Shown: positions 21,145 to 32,615, counted from the first letter of the stretch. The stretch is DNA of 64,000 nucleotides from Saccharomyces paradoxus (GCF_002079055.1 NC_047488.1:771813-835812); one strand, 5' to 3'. The notes: a model not told the origin generated them from the letters alone. Numbers and translations: made by a program.

Positions 21145-22428
21145 ATGGTTGAAACATTCAGTTTTGTTCATTTGGCTTACTTGGTCTTCGAGTCTGTTTT
21201 ACAGGTTGTCATTATTGCACTCGCCGGGTTTTGGAGTGCTAGTTCTGGGCTGCTACCCAAACAAAGTCAAAAAATCATCTCTTTGTTGAATGTGGACCTT
21301 TTTACACCATGTCTTATTTTCAGTAAGTTGGCCAAATCCCTTTCCATGGCCAAAATCTTCGAAATAGCCATCATTCCAGTTTTTTTTGGTTTGACTACTG
21401 GTATCTCATTTATTTCTGGAAAAATAATGAGCCGTATCCTGGACTTGGATAGAGATGAAACGAATTTTGTTGTGGCAAACTCTGTCTTTGGGAACAGTAA
21501 CTCTCTGCCTGTGTCCTTGACCTTATCTTTGGCTTATACTCTGCCTAACTTGACATGGGACCAAATTCCCAATGATAGCAGAGATAACGTCGCGTCAAGG
21601 GGTATTTTATACTTACTGATTTTCCAACAAATTGGTCAAATGCTAAGATGGAGTTGGGGTTATAACAAGCTGATGAAGTGGTCCGGAGAGAACACTCAAC
21701 ATATGCCACCCTCTCAAGTGCAATCTTTATTGGAAAGGACGCCGAACATTGATAACGAAGAACTTGTAAATGAAGAACAAGAGGAACAAGAACTCCTTGA
21801 GCAAGAAAATAACCGTTTGAACCCATCTTTTTTGAGTTCTAGTTCCATTGGTGATAAGATTTGGCAAAAATCATGTGCTATAATCGAGAGAGTCAGAGCA
21901 AACTTAAATCCTCCATTATACTCCATGATTTTTGCTGTTGTTGTGGCGGCGATTGGCCCATTACAGAGGGAGCTGTTCATGGAAGATGGGTTTATCAATA
22001 ATACATTTGCTGAGGCTGTTACGCAACTGGGTTCTGTTTCCATTCCGTTGATCCTAGTTGTCCTTGGTTCTAACTTATATCCTTCTGCGGAAGTTTTCCC
22101 AAAGACAGTTCACCATAACAAGTTGTTGATCGGTTCCATCATTGGAAGAATGATTTTACCTTCTTGCTTCCTTCTGCCCATTATAGCTATTGCTGTTAAG
22201 TACATAAACGTGAGTATTTTGGATGATCCAATCTTCCTTGTTGTTGGATTTCTTTTGACTGTTTCCCCTCCTGCAATTCAATTAACTCAAATCACTCAAC
22301 TGAATGAATTCTTCGAAGCAGAAATGGCTGACATTCTATTTTGGGGGTACGCCGTCTTGAGTTTGCCCGTAAGTATTATTGTTGTCTCAGGTGCAATCTA
22401 CGTTTTACAGTGGGCTAATCCAACTTAA
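21145..22428 (+). CDS. YBR287W: auxin-efflux-carrier family membrane protein (YBR287W)
   Basis: Predicted transporter of the AEC/PIN-like family, located in the ER in S. cerevisiae; substrate unknown. It is 427 aa, the same length as the S. cerevisiae protein. About nine or ten hydrophobic segments are arranged as two bundles, split by a cytosolic loop (residues ~185-260) rich in Glu (ELVNEEQEEQELLEQE). Conserved family segments include FGNSNSLPVSL, in the first half, and LTVSPPAIQLTQIT, in the second. Start ATG at 21145. Confidence 0.95.
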   Translation: MVETFSFVHLAYLVFESVLQVVIIALAGFWSASSGLLPKQSQKIISLLNVDLFTPCLIFSKLAKSLSMAKIFEIAIIPVFFGLTTGISFISGKIMSRILDLDRDETNFVVANSVFGNSNSLPVSLTLSLAYTLPNLTWDQIPNDSRDNVASRGILYLLIFQQIGQMLRWSWGYNKLMKWSGENTQHMPPSQVQSLLERTPNIDNEELVNEEQEEQELLEQENNRLNPSFLSSSSIGDKIWQKSCAIIERVRANLNPPLYSMIFAVVVAAIGPLQRELFMEDGFINNTFAEAVTQLGSVSIPLILVVLGSNLYPSAEVFPKTVHHNKLLIGSIIGRMILPSCFLLPIIAIAVKYINVSILDDPIFLVVGFLLTVSPPAIQLTQITQLNEFFEAEMADILFWGYAVLSLPVSIIVVSGAIYVLQWANPT

Positions 22429-22579
22429 TACAACTTTTCATTCCTTTGTATAGAGTTTTCGTGAATGAAAGTCAAATTAATATTTTTTTTCAGCATAGTT
22501 ACATATTCTTTTTTTATCCCAAGACTTATTTTCTCATTATAGTGTACTTAGTTTTGCATGAAATTTTAGACATATATAT

Positions 22580-24031
22580 CTACAGCCTTACCTGAAAATC
22601 GCCTGTTTGGGTCTTATACTTTGCACCCTTGTACAGTTTTGTGTTTTTGCCAATTGTTAATCCAGATATGATATCGATGGCCTCTACATAGATTCCACTT
22701 GCTGATTGTCCCAAATACGAATATTCTAGTGAGACTGTCTGTAAATCAATATTTCTTGTGTCATTTGGTCCAGCACTTTCATATTCAATGCAGCCACGTA
22801 GTACAGGTACCGTTCCTGTAGCAGTTGATTTATCAAAAATCCATTGCCCTTGCCCCATAATGATGCTATTTTCAAAACGGCCATGCGTATTGCGCAAAAT
22901 TTTGATCTTATATGCTACTTCACTTGGATCAGCATTCTCAACATTGAACTGTAAATCCAATTTTAGGTCATCAATCTGTGGAACTTTTTTGAAATTTTCA
23001 ATATTTAATGAGAGCTCAAATTCATCGGAATCTTTGCCCAGTCCATTTTGGAAGTGTAACGACATCAAGCCAATAGAATTCATCCTTACTCCGGATTGCT
23101 TTACTTGAGAATTCAAGTCGACGGAATACTCTAATAGTCTGAACTTCCCATCTGGTGGTATAAATGCTATATTGGAGGGAGAAAACACACCATCATTGAT
23201 TTCAACACACTCATGCAAACTGGGTATACCTATATCATTCCCCATTGTGTTTAACTTTACTGAAACTAGGGGATTGTCATTCAAATAAGATCTTACGTCC
23301 ACTGTTCCATGAATATTTCCAGTGATCAACCTTAGATGAGATTTTTTCTTTTCAAAAACAACATGGAACCTCTCTAACAAATCCACATAAAGCTCATTAT
23401 TCTCATGTTTGCTAGCCCTTGAGGTTCTCCAGGGAACAATCTCTTCATTTTCGACTAGTGAAATACTACCACGAGAAATCTGATTTTGTTGTAACTGCTG
23501 TTGTCTTTGTTGTGGGAGTTGCACAGCCTGCTGTAAATTATGGGCCGTAGAACTTATGAACTTCGATAAATCCGATCTTTCAGGAACAGCTTCTTTGATT
23601 TTATTAACGTAGAGCATATCACTGACGTTCGGTTCACCGGCTTCGATGCAACAATTAAAGATCAAACTGATTCTATCATAATTATTAACAAGCTTCTTGA
23701 TGCTCAATTGATCCTTGTCAAAATACTCTAACAGGATACGATCTATAGTCTCCAAAAAGGTAAAACAATCAAGTGGCCCTTTTGATTTGGAAGTGGAGGC
23801 TAAGCACCAATAATTGAGCTTATTTGTGACCGAAAAATATTTATAGACCTCTAGATCTCTCCCAACCATTGCATGATCTAAATAATTATCACTACTGCTA
23901 TCTTCGAGTAATTGAGGGCATGTGGATTGAACGCGGGTCCACAGGTGTTTGAACGAGGGAGCTGTTGCGCCTAAAAGATACTGGAAAACAAGTTTGTTCT
24001 TTATATCTGTAATATAGAATGATAAATACAT
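22580..24031 (-). CDS. APM3: AP-3 adaptor complex mu subunit Apm3
   Basis: Medium chain of the AP-3 clathrin-type adaptor, which sorts cargo such as alkaline phosphatase from the Golgi straight to the vacuole. It is 483 aa, the same as S. cerevisiae. The N-terminal longin-like domain (~1-140) is followed by a Gln-rich linker (residues ~170-190, LPQQRQQQLQQNQ) and the C-terminal mu homology domain (from ~212, ELYVDLLERFHVVFEKKK onward), which recognises sorting signals. The ATG at 24029-24031 gives MYLSFYITDIKNKL. Divergent from SNF5. Confidence 0.96.
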   Translation of the reverse strand: MYLSFYITDIKNKLVFQYLLGATAPSFKHLWTRVQSTCPQLLEDSSSDNYLDHAMVGRDLEVYKYFSVTNKLNYWCLASTSKSKGPLDCFTFLETIDRILLEYFDKDQLSIKKLVNNYDRISLIFNCCIEAGEPNVSDMLYVNKIKEAVPERSDLSKFISSTAHNLQQAVQLPQQRQQQLQQNQISRGSISLVENEEIVPWRTSRASKHENNELYVDLLERFHVVFEKKKSHLRLITGNIHGTVDVRSYLNDNPLVSVKLNTMGNDIGIPSLHECVEINDGVFSPSNIAFIPPDGKFRLLEYSVDLNSQVKQSGVRMNSIGLMSLHFQNGLGKDSDEFELSLNIENFKKVPQIDDLKLDLQFNVENADPSEVAYKIKILRNTHGRFENSIIMGQGQWIFDKSTATGTVPVLRGCIEYESAGPNDTRNIDLQTVSLEYSYLGQSASGIYVEAIDIISGLTIGKNTKLYKGAKYKTQTGDFQVRL

Positions 24032-24245
24032 CTATTTTGGTCGGATTGGAAGAGTTCGCTGCCTTTATTACTGCCTTTGTTACTGCCAAATTTCTGTTAT
24101 CGCCTACGTTAAAATAAATATCTTCTTATTCTTTGACCAAAATCTCAATTTTCGTCGCTTTTGAAAGAAACTGAAATTTCAAACATAAACACCAAAATAA
24201 AGCATCATCAAGGGAACAAACGGTAAAGAACTAGACAAAGCAACA

Positions 24246-24941
24246 ATGAATAATCAGCCGCAGGGTACCAACAGCGTTCCGAATAGTATTGGCAATATAT
24301 TCAGCAACATTGGAACTCCATCTTTTAATATGGCGCAAATTCCACAACAGCTGTACCAGAGTCTCACACCACAACAATTGCAGATGATTCAGCAACGACA
24401 CCAGCAGTTACTGATGAGTCGCCTACAACAACACCAACAACAATCACAACAACAAAATTCACCGCCGTCGCAAACGCATCAATCACCACCTCCACCCCCT
24501 CCTGCTCCACAACAATCTCAGCCCATGGCTAATCAATCAGCGACTTCTACACCTCCCGCTCCAGCACCACATAATATACATCCCCAAATCAGCCAAATGC
24601 CTTTGGCTCCAGCACCTATCAATTTACCCCCACAAATTGCTCAGTTGCCTCTGGCCACACAACAACAAGTTTTGAATAAATTGAGACAACAGGCCATAGC
24701 AAAAAATAATCCGCAGGTTGTAAATGCAATCACAGTTGCACAGCAACAAGTGCAACGCCAAATTGAGCAGCAGAGGGGGCAACAAACGGCTCAAACTCAG
24801 CTAGAACAACAGAGGCAACTGTTGGTTCAACAGCAACAGCAGCAGCAACTTAGAAACCAAATGCAACGGCAACAGCAGCAACAGTTTAGGCATCAAGTGC
24901 AAATACAACAACAGCAGCAGAAGCAGCAGCAACAACAACAA

Positions 24942-24988
<47 letters not shown>

Positions 24989-26900
24989 AGGAATACCCCA
25001 AGCCCAGCAGGTTCCTCCAGTTAGATCCATGAGTGATCAACCCCCAACCAATGTTCAGTCAACTGTTGGCCAACTTCCTCAACTTCCTAAATTGAACTTG
25101 CCCAAGTTCCAAACCATTCAGTACGATCCGCCAGAAACCAAACTACCATACCCAACCTATTGGTCAGACAAAGAAGCAGACACTGATACTTTGTTATACG
25201 AACAAATTATTCAGCGTGACAAAATTAACAAGTTCTCGTTAGTAAGAGAAACTAATGGTTACGATCCGTTTAGTATTTATGGTTTTAGTAATAAAGAGTA
25301 TATTAGTAGACTGTGGCATACGCTGAAATATTATCAAGATTTGAAGAACACTAGAATGAAATCTATCACAAGCACATCTCAGAAGATTCCATCAGCGAGT
25401 ATATGGGGAAATGGTTATTCAGGATATGGTAATGGGATTACAAATACAACCACAAGAGTTATTCCACAAGTAGAAGTTGGTAATAGAAAGCATTACCTTG
25501 AAGATAAGTTGAAAGTCTATAAACAAGCCATGAATGAAACGTCAGAGCAATTAGTTCCTATAAGATTGGAGTTCGACCAAGACCGTGACAGATTCTTTCT
25601 AAGAGACACTTTGTTATGGAACAAGAATGACAAGTTAATCAAAATTGAAGACTTTGTGGATGATATGTTACGAGATTACCGATTTGAGGACGCTACCAGG
25701 GAGCAACATATTGATACTATATGTCAATCTATACAGGAACAAATCCAAGAGTTTCAAGGAAATCCATACATAGAGTTGAATCAGGACCGCCTGGGTGGTG
25801 ACGACTTGAGGATTAGAATCAAGCTGGATATTGTCGTGGGACAAAACCAGCTGATCGATCAGTTTGAGTGGGACATCTCTAATAGTGATAACTGTCCAGA
25901 AGAATTTGCAGAATCCATGTGTCAAGAATTAGAATTACCTGGCGAGTTTGTGACTGCCATTGCTCACTCCATAAGAGAGCAGGTTCATATGTATCATAAA
26001 TCGCTGGTACTGTTGGGTTACAATTTCGATGGGTCAGCAATAGAAGATGATGACATTAGAAGCAGAATGCTGCCAACGATCACCCTTGATGATGTTTATA
26101 GGCCTGCAGCGGAAAGCAAAATTTTTACCCCAAACCTATTACAGATTTCAGCTGCAGAATTAGAAAGATTGGATAAAGATAAGGATAGAGATACCAGAAG
26201 GAAAAGAAGACAAGGTAGATCTAATAGACGTGGTATGCTCGCACTGTCTGGTACATCAGCAAATAGTACGTCTATGAATGGCGCCCACAACACAGCAGCA
26301 GCAGGGAATGTTTCATCGTTGCCACCAGGAGAGATTTTGCTGCCAGATATTGCAGATATTCCACGAACCTTTAGGACTCCAGTACCAAGTACTTTAATGC
26401 CCGGTGGTGTTGACGTAGGTCCCTCTGTGGAGTCGTACGAATTAAGAAACACAACTACGTATAAAAGCCGGCCAGATAGGCCCAATCCGGTTTCACTCCC
26501 TTGCTATATTATTGACCATATTCCAGGACACTCGCTATTACTTTCTATCAAAGTACCCAAGAAAGATAACACCATGGAAGAGCTCGCTGCAGCGGCAAAC
26601 GACGCAAATAGCAGCACCAATCCAATGCTTCCAAGTCCAGAGTCGCTGAAAGCTAAATTGAATAATAACATTCGCGCTGGGGTGACCATTTCTTCAATTC
26701 CAAACCCGATTGCCAATCGCGTTGTCATTAATCCCCCCAATCCAACATTACAGCCAGTGATCCCAGTTGGAGCGGCTAGTAAATCGGTGCCAACACCCAG
26801 TGCGCCCATGCCACCTCCAGTAGCATCTCATGATAGTGAAACAACATTATCAACCAATGATATTAACAGTAGTAGTAACAGCAATACACAGAACACATAG
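24246..26900 (+). CDS. SNF5: Snf5 subunit of the SWI/SNF chromatin remodeller
   Basis: Core subunit of SWI/SNF, required for remodelling at inducible promoters. It is 884 aa, somewhat shorter than the 905-aa S. cerevisiae protein, with the difference probably in the Gln-rich parts. Residues ~1-260 are Gln/Pro-rich, with a run of 22 Gln after a short QQQQQK. The conserved SNF5 domain has two repeats, beginning near residues 436 (VPIRLEFDQDRDRF) and 521 (LRIRIKLDIVVG), and ending near 590. The C-terminal third holds a basic patch (RRKRRQGRSNRRG, ~655) and a Ser/Asn/Pro-rich tail. Frame intact through the repeat. Confidence 0.97.
24906..24989 (+). repeat. CAA/CAG microsatellite in SNF5 (polyglutamine tract)
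   Basis: 28 codons, 27 Gln and one Lys (AAG at 24921-24923), leaving an uninterrupted 22-Gln run from 24924. The distal part alternates CAA and CAG as a hexanucleotide repeat. The length is divisible by three and the gene frame is kept. Confidence 0.95.
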
Positions 26901-27104
26901 AATATATACTCACATATAAAATAAACCGGAGGTGAACTTGATTGTGAAATAATTTGTATAATCATCGTGTTATACGATGCGGAGTCCCTTTGCGCCTACT
27001 TTTTTGTAAGAATAGTATATAACCTTTATAAAAATCTTCCAATTTGGATACATAAAAAGGGCATGAGAAGGGCAAGGACACGAAGCTTAGGAAACTGAAG
27101 TACT

Positions 27105-28073
27105 ATGCCGGAGCAAGAATCACTTATAGGGCAGGAAATGAGTACTCTTCATGCAGGTTCATCTGCTGATAACATAAATTTTGGAAACGCCGAGCGAGCT
27201 AGAGACACACAAACCGGCGTAGAAGGAGAAACAGAGATAGGATCTAACGAGGAAGAAGATAGCATAGAGGATGAGGGAAGCAGCAGCGGAGGAAACAGTA
27301 CAACGGAAAGGCTAGTACCACACCAGTTGAGGGAACAAGCTGCCAGGCATATAGGCAAAATAGGAAGACATTTTAATATTCTTGATAGACTTTTTAAGAA
27401 ACGTACACAACAGTCTTCGGATTTACAACAGGGTGCCATGTTTGATGGTGTCTTTAGCAACTTAAGCGCAAAACCAGATACCACAGAAACTGAACGTAAT
27501 AACGAACAAGATATACCACCTACGTACGATGAAGCAGCTGCTGATATGGCCCCCTCGTATTATGGAATGGATTTGAACAATTCAGATATTTATTACGATG
27601 AAATATGCATCGAGGGCCTCCCCGTAGGAAATATAGCAAATTTATTATGGAATATTATTGTAAGCACGAGTTTCCAGTTCATTGGGTTTTTAATAACCTA
27701 CATTTTACACACATCGCACGCAGCAAAGCAAGGCTCAAGATTTGGTTTGGGGCTAACCTTTATTGGATATGGTTATTCAATGATTCCCAACGATGTTACT
27801 TCCAAAGTTGGCAAAAATAAAAGCTTAAATAGAATGGAATTAGAGGATCCAAATGAATTCGATGATGTTCGTCTAAATTCACAAATAACGACGCAAGACA
27901 AATTTGAATCACATTTGAATCATGGTTTGGAGGAAGAAAAACAAAATATACCATGGCTGGCTATTTTTGTGGCATTTCTTGGTGCATTTATTACTTTGAA
28001 AAGTATATACGACTACATTCAAGTGAAAAAAATGGAGAAGAAATATCTCAATCAAAGTCAAAATCAAGCATAA
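27105..28073 (+). CDS. BSD2: Bsd2, Rsp5 adaptor for metal transporter sorting
   Basis: Membrane adaptor (Ndfip family) that recruits the ubiquitin ligase Rsp5 to cargo such as Smf1 and Smf2, so that they are sent to the vacuole when metals are sufficient. It is 322 aa (321 in S. cerevisiae). An acidic N-terminal region comes first, then a PPTY motif at ~residues 141-144 (DIPPTYDEA) for Rsp5 WW domains, then hydrophobic segments near residues 180-205 and 210-225 and one near 285-305, matching the three-pass topology. Start ATG at 27105, MPEQESLIGQEM. Confidence 0.96.
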   Translation: MPEQESLIGQEMSTLHAGSSADNINFGNAERARDTQTGVEGETEIGSNEEEDSIEDEGSSSGGNSTTERLVPHQLREQAARHIGKIGRHFNILDRLFKKRTQQSSDLQQGAMFDGVFSNLSAKPDTTETERNNEQDIPPTYDEAAADMAPSYYGMDLNNSDIYYDEICIEGLPVGNIANLLWNIIVSTSFQFIGFLITYILHTSHAAKQGSRFGLGLTFIGYGYSMIPNDVTSKVGKNKSLNRMELEDPNEFDDVRLNSQITTQDKFESHLNHGLEEEKQNIPWLAIFVAFLGAFITLKSIYDYIQVKKMEKKYLNQSQNQA

Positions 28074-28191
28074 GCTGTCTTCTTCATTATGATAAAAAGT
28101 ATTATGTAACTTTTTTAATGATCGCAAGAGGTAAATAAACTTATAACGAGTAAAAAAACATTAGATGATATACTGTACACAATAATACATT

Positions 28192-29091
28192 TCAGGCTAG
28201 CATAACTAGAACCTTTTCGTAGATTGTAAAAACAATACCACCACTCAGGACTAATCTCCCTAGTCTAGGGGTGGCACCCTTCCAAAACGTCTTTAACCCT
28301 TCTTCTTTGAATATGGTTGCAAAACAATTTACGGTAGAGGAATACTTGGTGGAATCTAAACTTTGCATTCTTGTTTTCACAGTATCAAGAGGCATAGTGG
28401 AATAGACTGTCACTATACCACTAAATGCACCCACTATAAAGGTTAAACCGGATGATAACGGTTTGTCTTTTGGCGAATTTGTATAATCTTGAATTAAGGT
28501 CTTAATCTTGTTGTAACAACCCAACCTAACGGCTTGGTTTGCAGCCTGCCTCATAGAAACTGGCAAAACACCACGATAAAGGCCAGAAAACCCTTTATCA
28601 CGAACTAATGATGAATAATTTCGTATCACGCCACGCCCATTATTGTGGTATTTTGGTTTAGCAGATTGTTTATCGTCGATCAAGGCAGTTTTGATTGCTT
28701 CAAAAGGCGTCACTGCAGCAACACTTTCTAATAGCCCCGCTCCTAGCCCAGCGATCACTCCTCTTGTACCGCTTAGCTCTCCAGTTTCACGGTCTCTAAG
28801 TAAGTCTTTGATAGTATCAAACCCAAGAAATCTAATACCCGCCTTAGCGGTGTTACCGACAATAAATGCAGGGCATCCAACGTAAATGGAACCAATGCCT
28901 TGAGTTTTCGCAGTTTTATATATCAACACTAGAGGATTTCTTGACGCCTTGGAAGCCTTATCAATCAATTGCAGCCTTGTTTTGGCAAACTCAAAGGGGT
29001 ATGTTATACATGCTTCAGCAGCACCGGCTAGGGACCCTGCCAAAAACGAGTGCAATGGATCCACGTCACTTTTTGTTGCTTTATTAGACAT
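28192..29091 (-). CDS. CTP1: mitochondrial citrate transporter Ctp1
   Basis: Inner-membrane carrier exchanging citrate for other tricarboxylates, dicarboxylates or PEP. It is 299 aa, the same as S. cerevisiae, from the ATG at 29089-29091 (MSNKATKSDVDPL). The frame extends one codon upstream only to a GTG, so ATG was chosen. Three mitochondrial-carrier repeats are seen, with signatures YPFEFAKTR, TPFEAIKTA and MPLDTVKTR at the ends of the odd helices. Intact. Confidence 0.97.
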   Translation of the reverse strand: MSNKATKSDVDPLHSFLAGSLAGAAEACITYPFEFAKTRLQLIDKASKASRNPLVLIYKTAKTQGIGSIYVGCPAFIVGNTAKAGIRFLGFDTIKDLLRDRETGELSGTRGVIAGLGAGLLESVAAVTPFEAIKTALIDDKQSAKPKYHNNGRGVIRNYSSLVRDKGFSGLYRGVLPVSMRQAANQAVRLGCYNKIKTLIQDYTNSPKDKPLSSGLTFIVGAFSGIVTVYSTMPLDTVKTRMQSLDSTKYSSTVNCFATIFKEEGLKTFWKGATPRLGRLVLSGGIVFTIYEKVLVMLA

Positions 29092-30920
29092 CACTAAGTT
29101 GTAGGTTCTAGTTTAGGTTCTACTTTGGAGTTCTTTCATTGTAACATCGAAGTATTTTTAATTCTTATGTTGGCTCGGTTATTTTGCGTTTTATATATCA
29201 TACTAAAGTGCAACTAGATTTTATTGTTATTCTTTTTTTTTTTTTTCATTTCTAATTACCTAAAATTCCGCAGGAATTCTTCCATATTCTTGACTCATCA
29301 ATAAAGACTAGCTGAATGAAAATAAGAGAAAATAGTAAAGATTTGAAAAAAATGAGGTGTCAAAAATGATTAACGGATCCTGTATAGTTTAGAAGCATTA
29401 GTTGAGGATTTCAACCAGAAGGGTTTCTGCATTGTGATCTTTGTAGGCGGCTTTATTAACGATGAACATAAATGTGGTAAATCAGGGCAAACTCTTACGC
29501 GCGAAAATTCAAGAAGCAAAGATATACAAAGTGTAATTCATTGGCACATTTACATTAACATAACGTGCTAGACTAATCCATTAGTAAGTCAAGAGCCAAT
29601 TTACCTCCTAGCAAGAAGGTTCATTTCAGCAAGATTAGTATCGGTGGGGGACCCTGTCATGTTGAATGTAAATTAACACATTCATATCCTCTAGTTTTGG
29701 ATTGTTTTTTGTTTGATATATCTGATGAAGTGTAATGGAATGCAATTCTAAAGACTTGAAAGCCTAGCAGCTTTAGCAGTATTGGCCCTGGTATATTCTT
29801 TTTTTTTTTTTTTTATTTCATTATTCACTCACTACTTCTGTTGTTCCTATGTAACATCTCTTTTGTTGCACGACCAGAGGGCCTAGAACTGGAAACTCAG
29901 TCAACGGTACTTGAGTAAACAAAGCATTTTTGCAGTTACTAGTGGAGAATTTATCTGCATATGTAGTTTCTTCATACTCCGATAGGATAAATTCAAAAAC
30001 TAATCAGTTGGGGAGGCTTATAGAAAAGATTTTCCGATAAAATATTTTCCCAGCCAAGTGATGATTTTAATGGCTTAATAGCTAAAGTTCGAAATGATGG
30101 AAAATGCAATTAAAGGTAAGTGTTCTGAGCGAATGTGGCAGCAGTGATTTGAAGCTCTCAAGGCTCGAGGTGAAAGTGGGATCAACAATCAGCAAAACAG
30201 GACTTCGCACCAAATCAATATGCCGGCAGCTGTCTTCTTGCAAGGCTAGTCTCCCTTTAGTTAGTGGTTATTTATTTCACCCAATAGAGCAATGCACATT
30301 TTTGAATAGTACCACAGCAATCAATTTTCCAAAATTCGTGGCCAAGTCTAGATTCTTACTGTTCAGCAAAGCGCCTTCTTCGTATTATTATTTCGACAGT
30401 AATCTGAAAATAGTTTACTTCAAAAAATGTGGGTTAAAACTATATCTACCGTGTCAATCCGATATTTTAAGGTAGCGAGCTAAATGGCCTTACTTAGGGT
30501 GTGAGATCCTTTTTTTAAGATTATATACATGGAATACTAAAACGTGAAATAATGAACAAAATATAAAAGATGACTGGGATAGCATACCATAGCGTATTGA
30601 TATCATATAGATAAGCGTTGCTCATAAACTAATACTACACCTCTTCCTATACCTCTTCTAGGTGCGGGTGTGTCATATTTTAACGTGAGGCAGCCACATA
30701 CTAAGGCTCGGGAAGTGATTCGATGTAAATGTTTGTGTGGCTTCTCTCCAAATTGTCATTAGGTGATTGGGTGTAAATCATACAAACGTACAATCTCGAG
30801 AATATATGTATTAGTTACCACTATAAAAACACAAGGTTGGCCAAATTGCTTCCCAATGGTACAAAACGACCCAAAAATGTAGTAAATGGAATATTGATTT
30901 CAAGATCAATTTTTTTTGCA
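29092..30920. other. long CTP1-VBA2 intergenic region
   Basis: About 1.8 kb holding both divergent promoters, with poly-T runs near 29230-29250 and 29800-29815. A 123-codon plus-strand frame (30104-30475) has no recognisable domain. No tRNA, LTR or conserved RNA was recognised. In S. cerevisiae this gap carries only a dubious ORF (YBR292C). Confidence 0.5.
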
Positions 30921-32615
30921 ATGTTGAAATCTGTCAGACACAAATCATTACCGAAAAACGGGGATGGAAACTATGGCAGTATCGAAGGGGACGAAATTCC
31001 TTTTGTTGAGTACAATGAAGGAGCTGAAGACCTCGATGAAGACTTGGACAAAGACGAAGATATGGCACTTTCAAGAATCCCAAATCTATGGATTATTGAG
31101 GCCACTCTTTTTTCTAATGTTTTTTTGTCAGGATTTGACGGAACTGTCACGGCATCGACGTATCAAACGATTGGTAACGAATTTAACCAAATGAGCATTT
31201 CAAATTGGATCACCACTGCGTATTTAATTACATCAACATCTTTTCAACCTCTTTACGGGTCCTTTTCTGATGCACTTGGTCGAAGAAACTGCCTTTTCTT
31301 TGCTAATGGGGCTTTTACTATTGGATGTTTGGCCTGTAGTTTTTCGAGAAACATCTACATGCTTAGTTTTATGAGAGCATTGACTGGCATAGGAGGTGGT
31401 GGCTTGATCACCCTTTCTACAATTGTAAATTCAGACGTCATTCCAAGTTCGAAAAGAGGAATTTTTCAGGCATTTCAGAATTTGCTTTTAGGGTTTGGTG
31501 CCATATGTGGAGCATCTTTTGGCGGCACCATCGCTTCAAGTATTGGTTGGAGATGGTGTTTTCTCATTCAAGTACCAATATCTGTGGTTAGTTCCATATT
31601 AATGAACTTTTATGTACCTAATCAGAAAGAATATAATCATCAAAATTCTAGCATTTTTCAAAACCCCAAAAAAATCCTCACGGACATAGATGTTATGGGC
31701 TCAATTCTTATTATAACTGGTCTCACGTTACAGCTTCTTTACCTGAGCTTGGGGTGCTCCACTTCAAAACTATCATGGACTAGTCCATCTGTCTTACTGC
31801 TATTAGTTGGCAGCGTAATCATTCTTTTATTGTTTATATTGCATGAAAGGAAAACAAGTGCTAGAGCGATTATTCCTATGGAGTTAGTCAGTTCCTCCTA
31901 TAGTTTCGTTGTACTTTTGATAAGTATACTTGTCGGTTTCGCCAGCTACGCATATCTTTTTACTTTACCATTATTCTTTCAGATTGTACTTGGAGATTCC
32001 ACGGCAAAAGCTGGATTACGTCTCACGATTCCTTCTTTATTCACTCCAGTAGGCAGTCTTATAACAGGGTTTTCCATGAGCAAGTACAACTGTCTACGAT
32101 TATTACTCTACATTGGTATCTCTCTGATGTTCTTGGGTAACTTTTTGTTTATGTTTATTGAAAAAACATCTCCAAACTGGTTAATTGGGTTATTTTTGGT
32201 CCCTGTAAATCTGGGACAGGGAATTACTTTTCCTACGACCTTGTTTACTTTCATATTTATGTTCCCTAAGAGTGACCAAGCTACTGCGACATCAACTTTA
32301 TATCTATTCCGGAGCATTGGATCTGTATGGGGTGTTGCAATTTCAGCTGGTGTTATTCAATTATCTTTTGCGAGCTTTTTGCGTAGTAATTTAAAAGGTC
32401 TAATGGATGAAAGCAAGATAAAGAAACTAATAGTCAAGCTTAGCGCAAACTCTTCATACATTGGATCTTTACATGGCGAAGTAAAGGACACAGTCATAAA
32501 TAGTTTTGACGCGGCAACAAAAAGGGCTCACCTACTGTCTACACTGCTTTCTTTATTGGCATTAACACTGGGCATACTTAAAGACAATTTGGCGAAGCCT
32601 AAAACGAGAAAATAA
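30921..32615 (+). CDS. VBA2: vacuolar basic amino acid transporter Vba2 (full-length)
   Basis: MFS drug:H+ antiporter family member that moves basic amino acids into the vacuole. From the first ATG of the frame (30921, MLKSVRHKSLPK) it is 564 aa; further upstream there is only a TTG. The S. cerevisiae reference protein is, as I recall, 474 aa and begins at the residues after the first membrane segment. Here that segment is present, with the family motif FLSGFDGTVTAS at ~residues 97-108, corresponding to the LDxTIV motif of DHA2/VBA proteins. The MFS motif A GSFSDALGRR follows. About 14 hydrophobic segments. An acidic N-terminal tail (DEDLDKDEDM) would face the cytosol. Confidence 0.93.
   Translation: MLKSVRHKSLPKNGDGNYGSIEGDEIPFVEYNEGAEDLDEDLDKDEDMALSRIPNLWIIEATLFSNVFLSGFDGTVTASTYQTIGNEFNQMSISNWITTAYLITSTSFQPLYGSFSDALGRRNCLFFANGAFTIGCLACSFSRNIYMLSFMRALTGIGGGGLITLSTIVNSDVIPSSKRGIFQAFQNLLLGFGAICGASFGGTIASSIGWRWCFLIQVPISVVSSILMNFYVPNQKEYNHQNSSIFQNPKKILTDIDVMGSILIITGLTLQLLYLSLGCSTSKLSWTSPSVLLLLVGSVIILLLFILHERKTSARAIIPMELVSSSYSFVVLLISILVGFASYAYLFTLPLFFQIVLGDSTAKAGLRLTIPSLFTPVGSLITGFSMSKYNCLRLLLYIGISLMFLGNFLFMFIEKTSPNWLIGLFLVPVNLGQGITFPTTLFTFIFMFPKSDQATATSTLYLFRSIGSVWGVAISAGVIQLSFASFLRSNLKGLMDESKIKKLIVKLSANSSYIGSLHGEVKDTVINSFDAATKRAHLLSTLLSLLALTLGILKDNLAKPKTRK

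Noticed and set aside
30104-30475. 123-codon plus-strand frame between CTP1 and VBA2
   Set aside because: No domain, no similarity I know; the dubious S. cerevisiae ORF in this gap is on the other strand, so there is no support from position.
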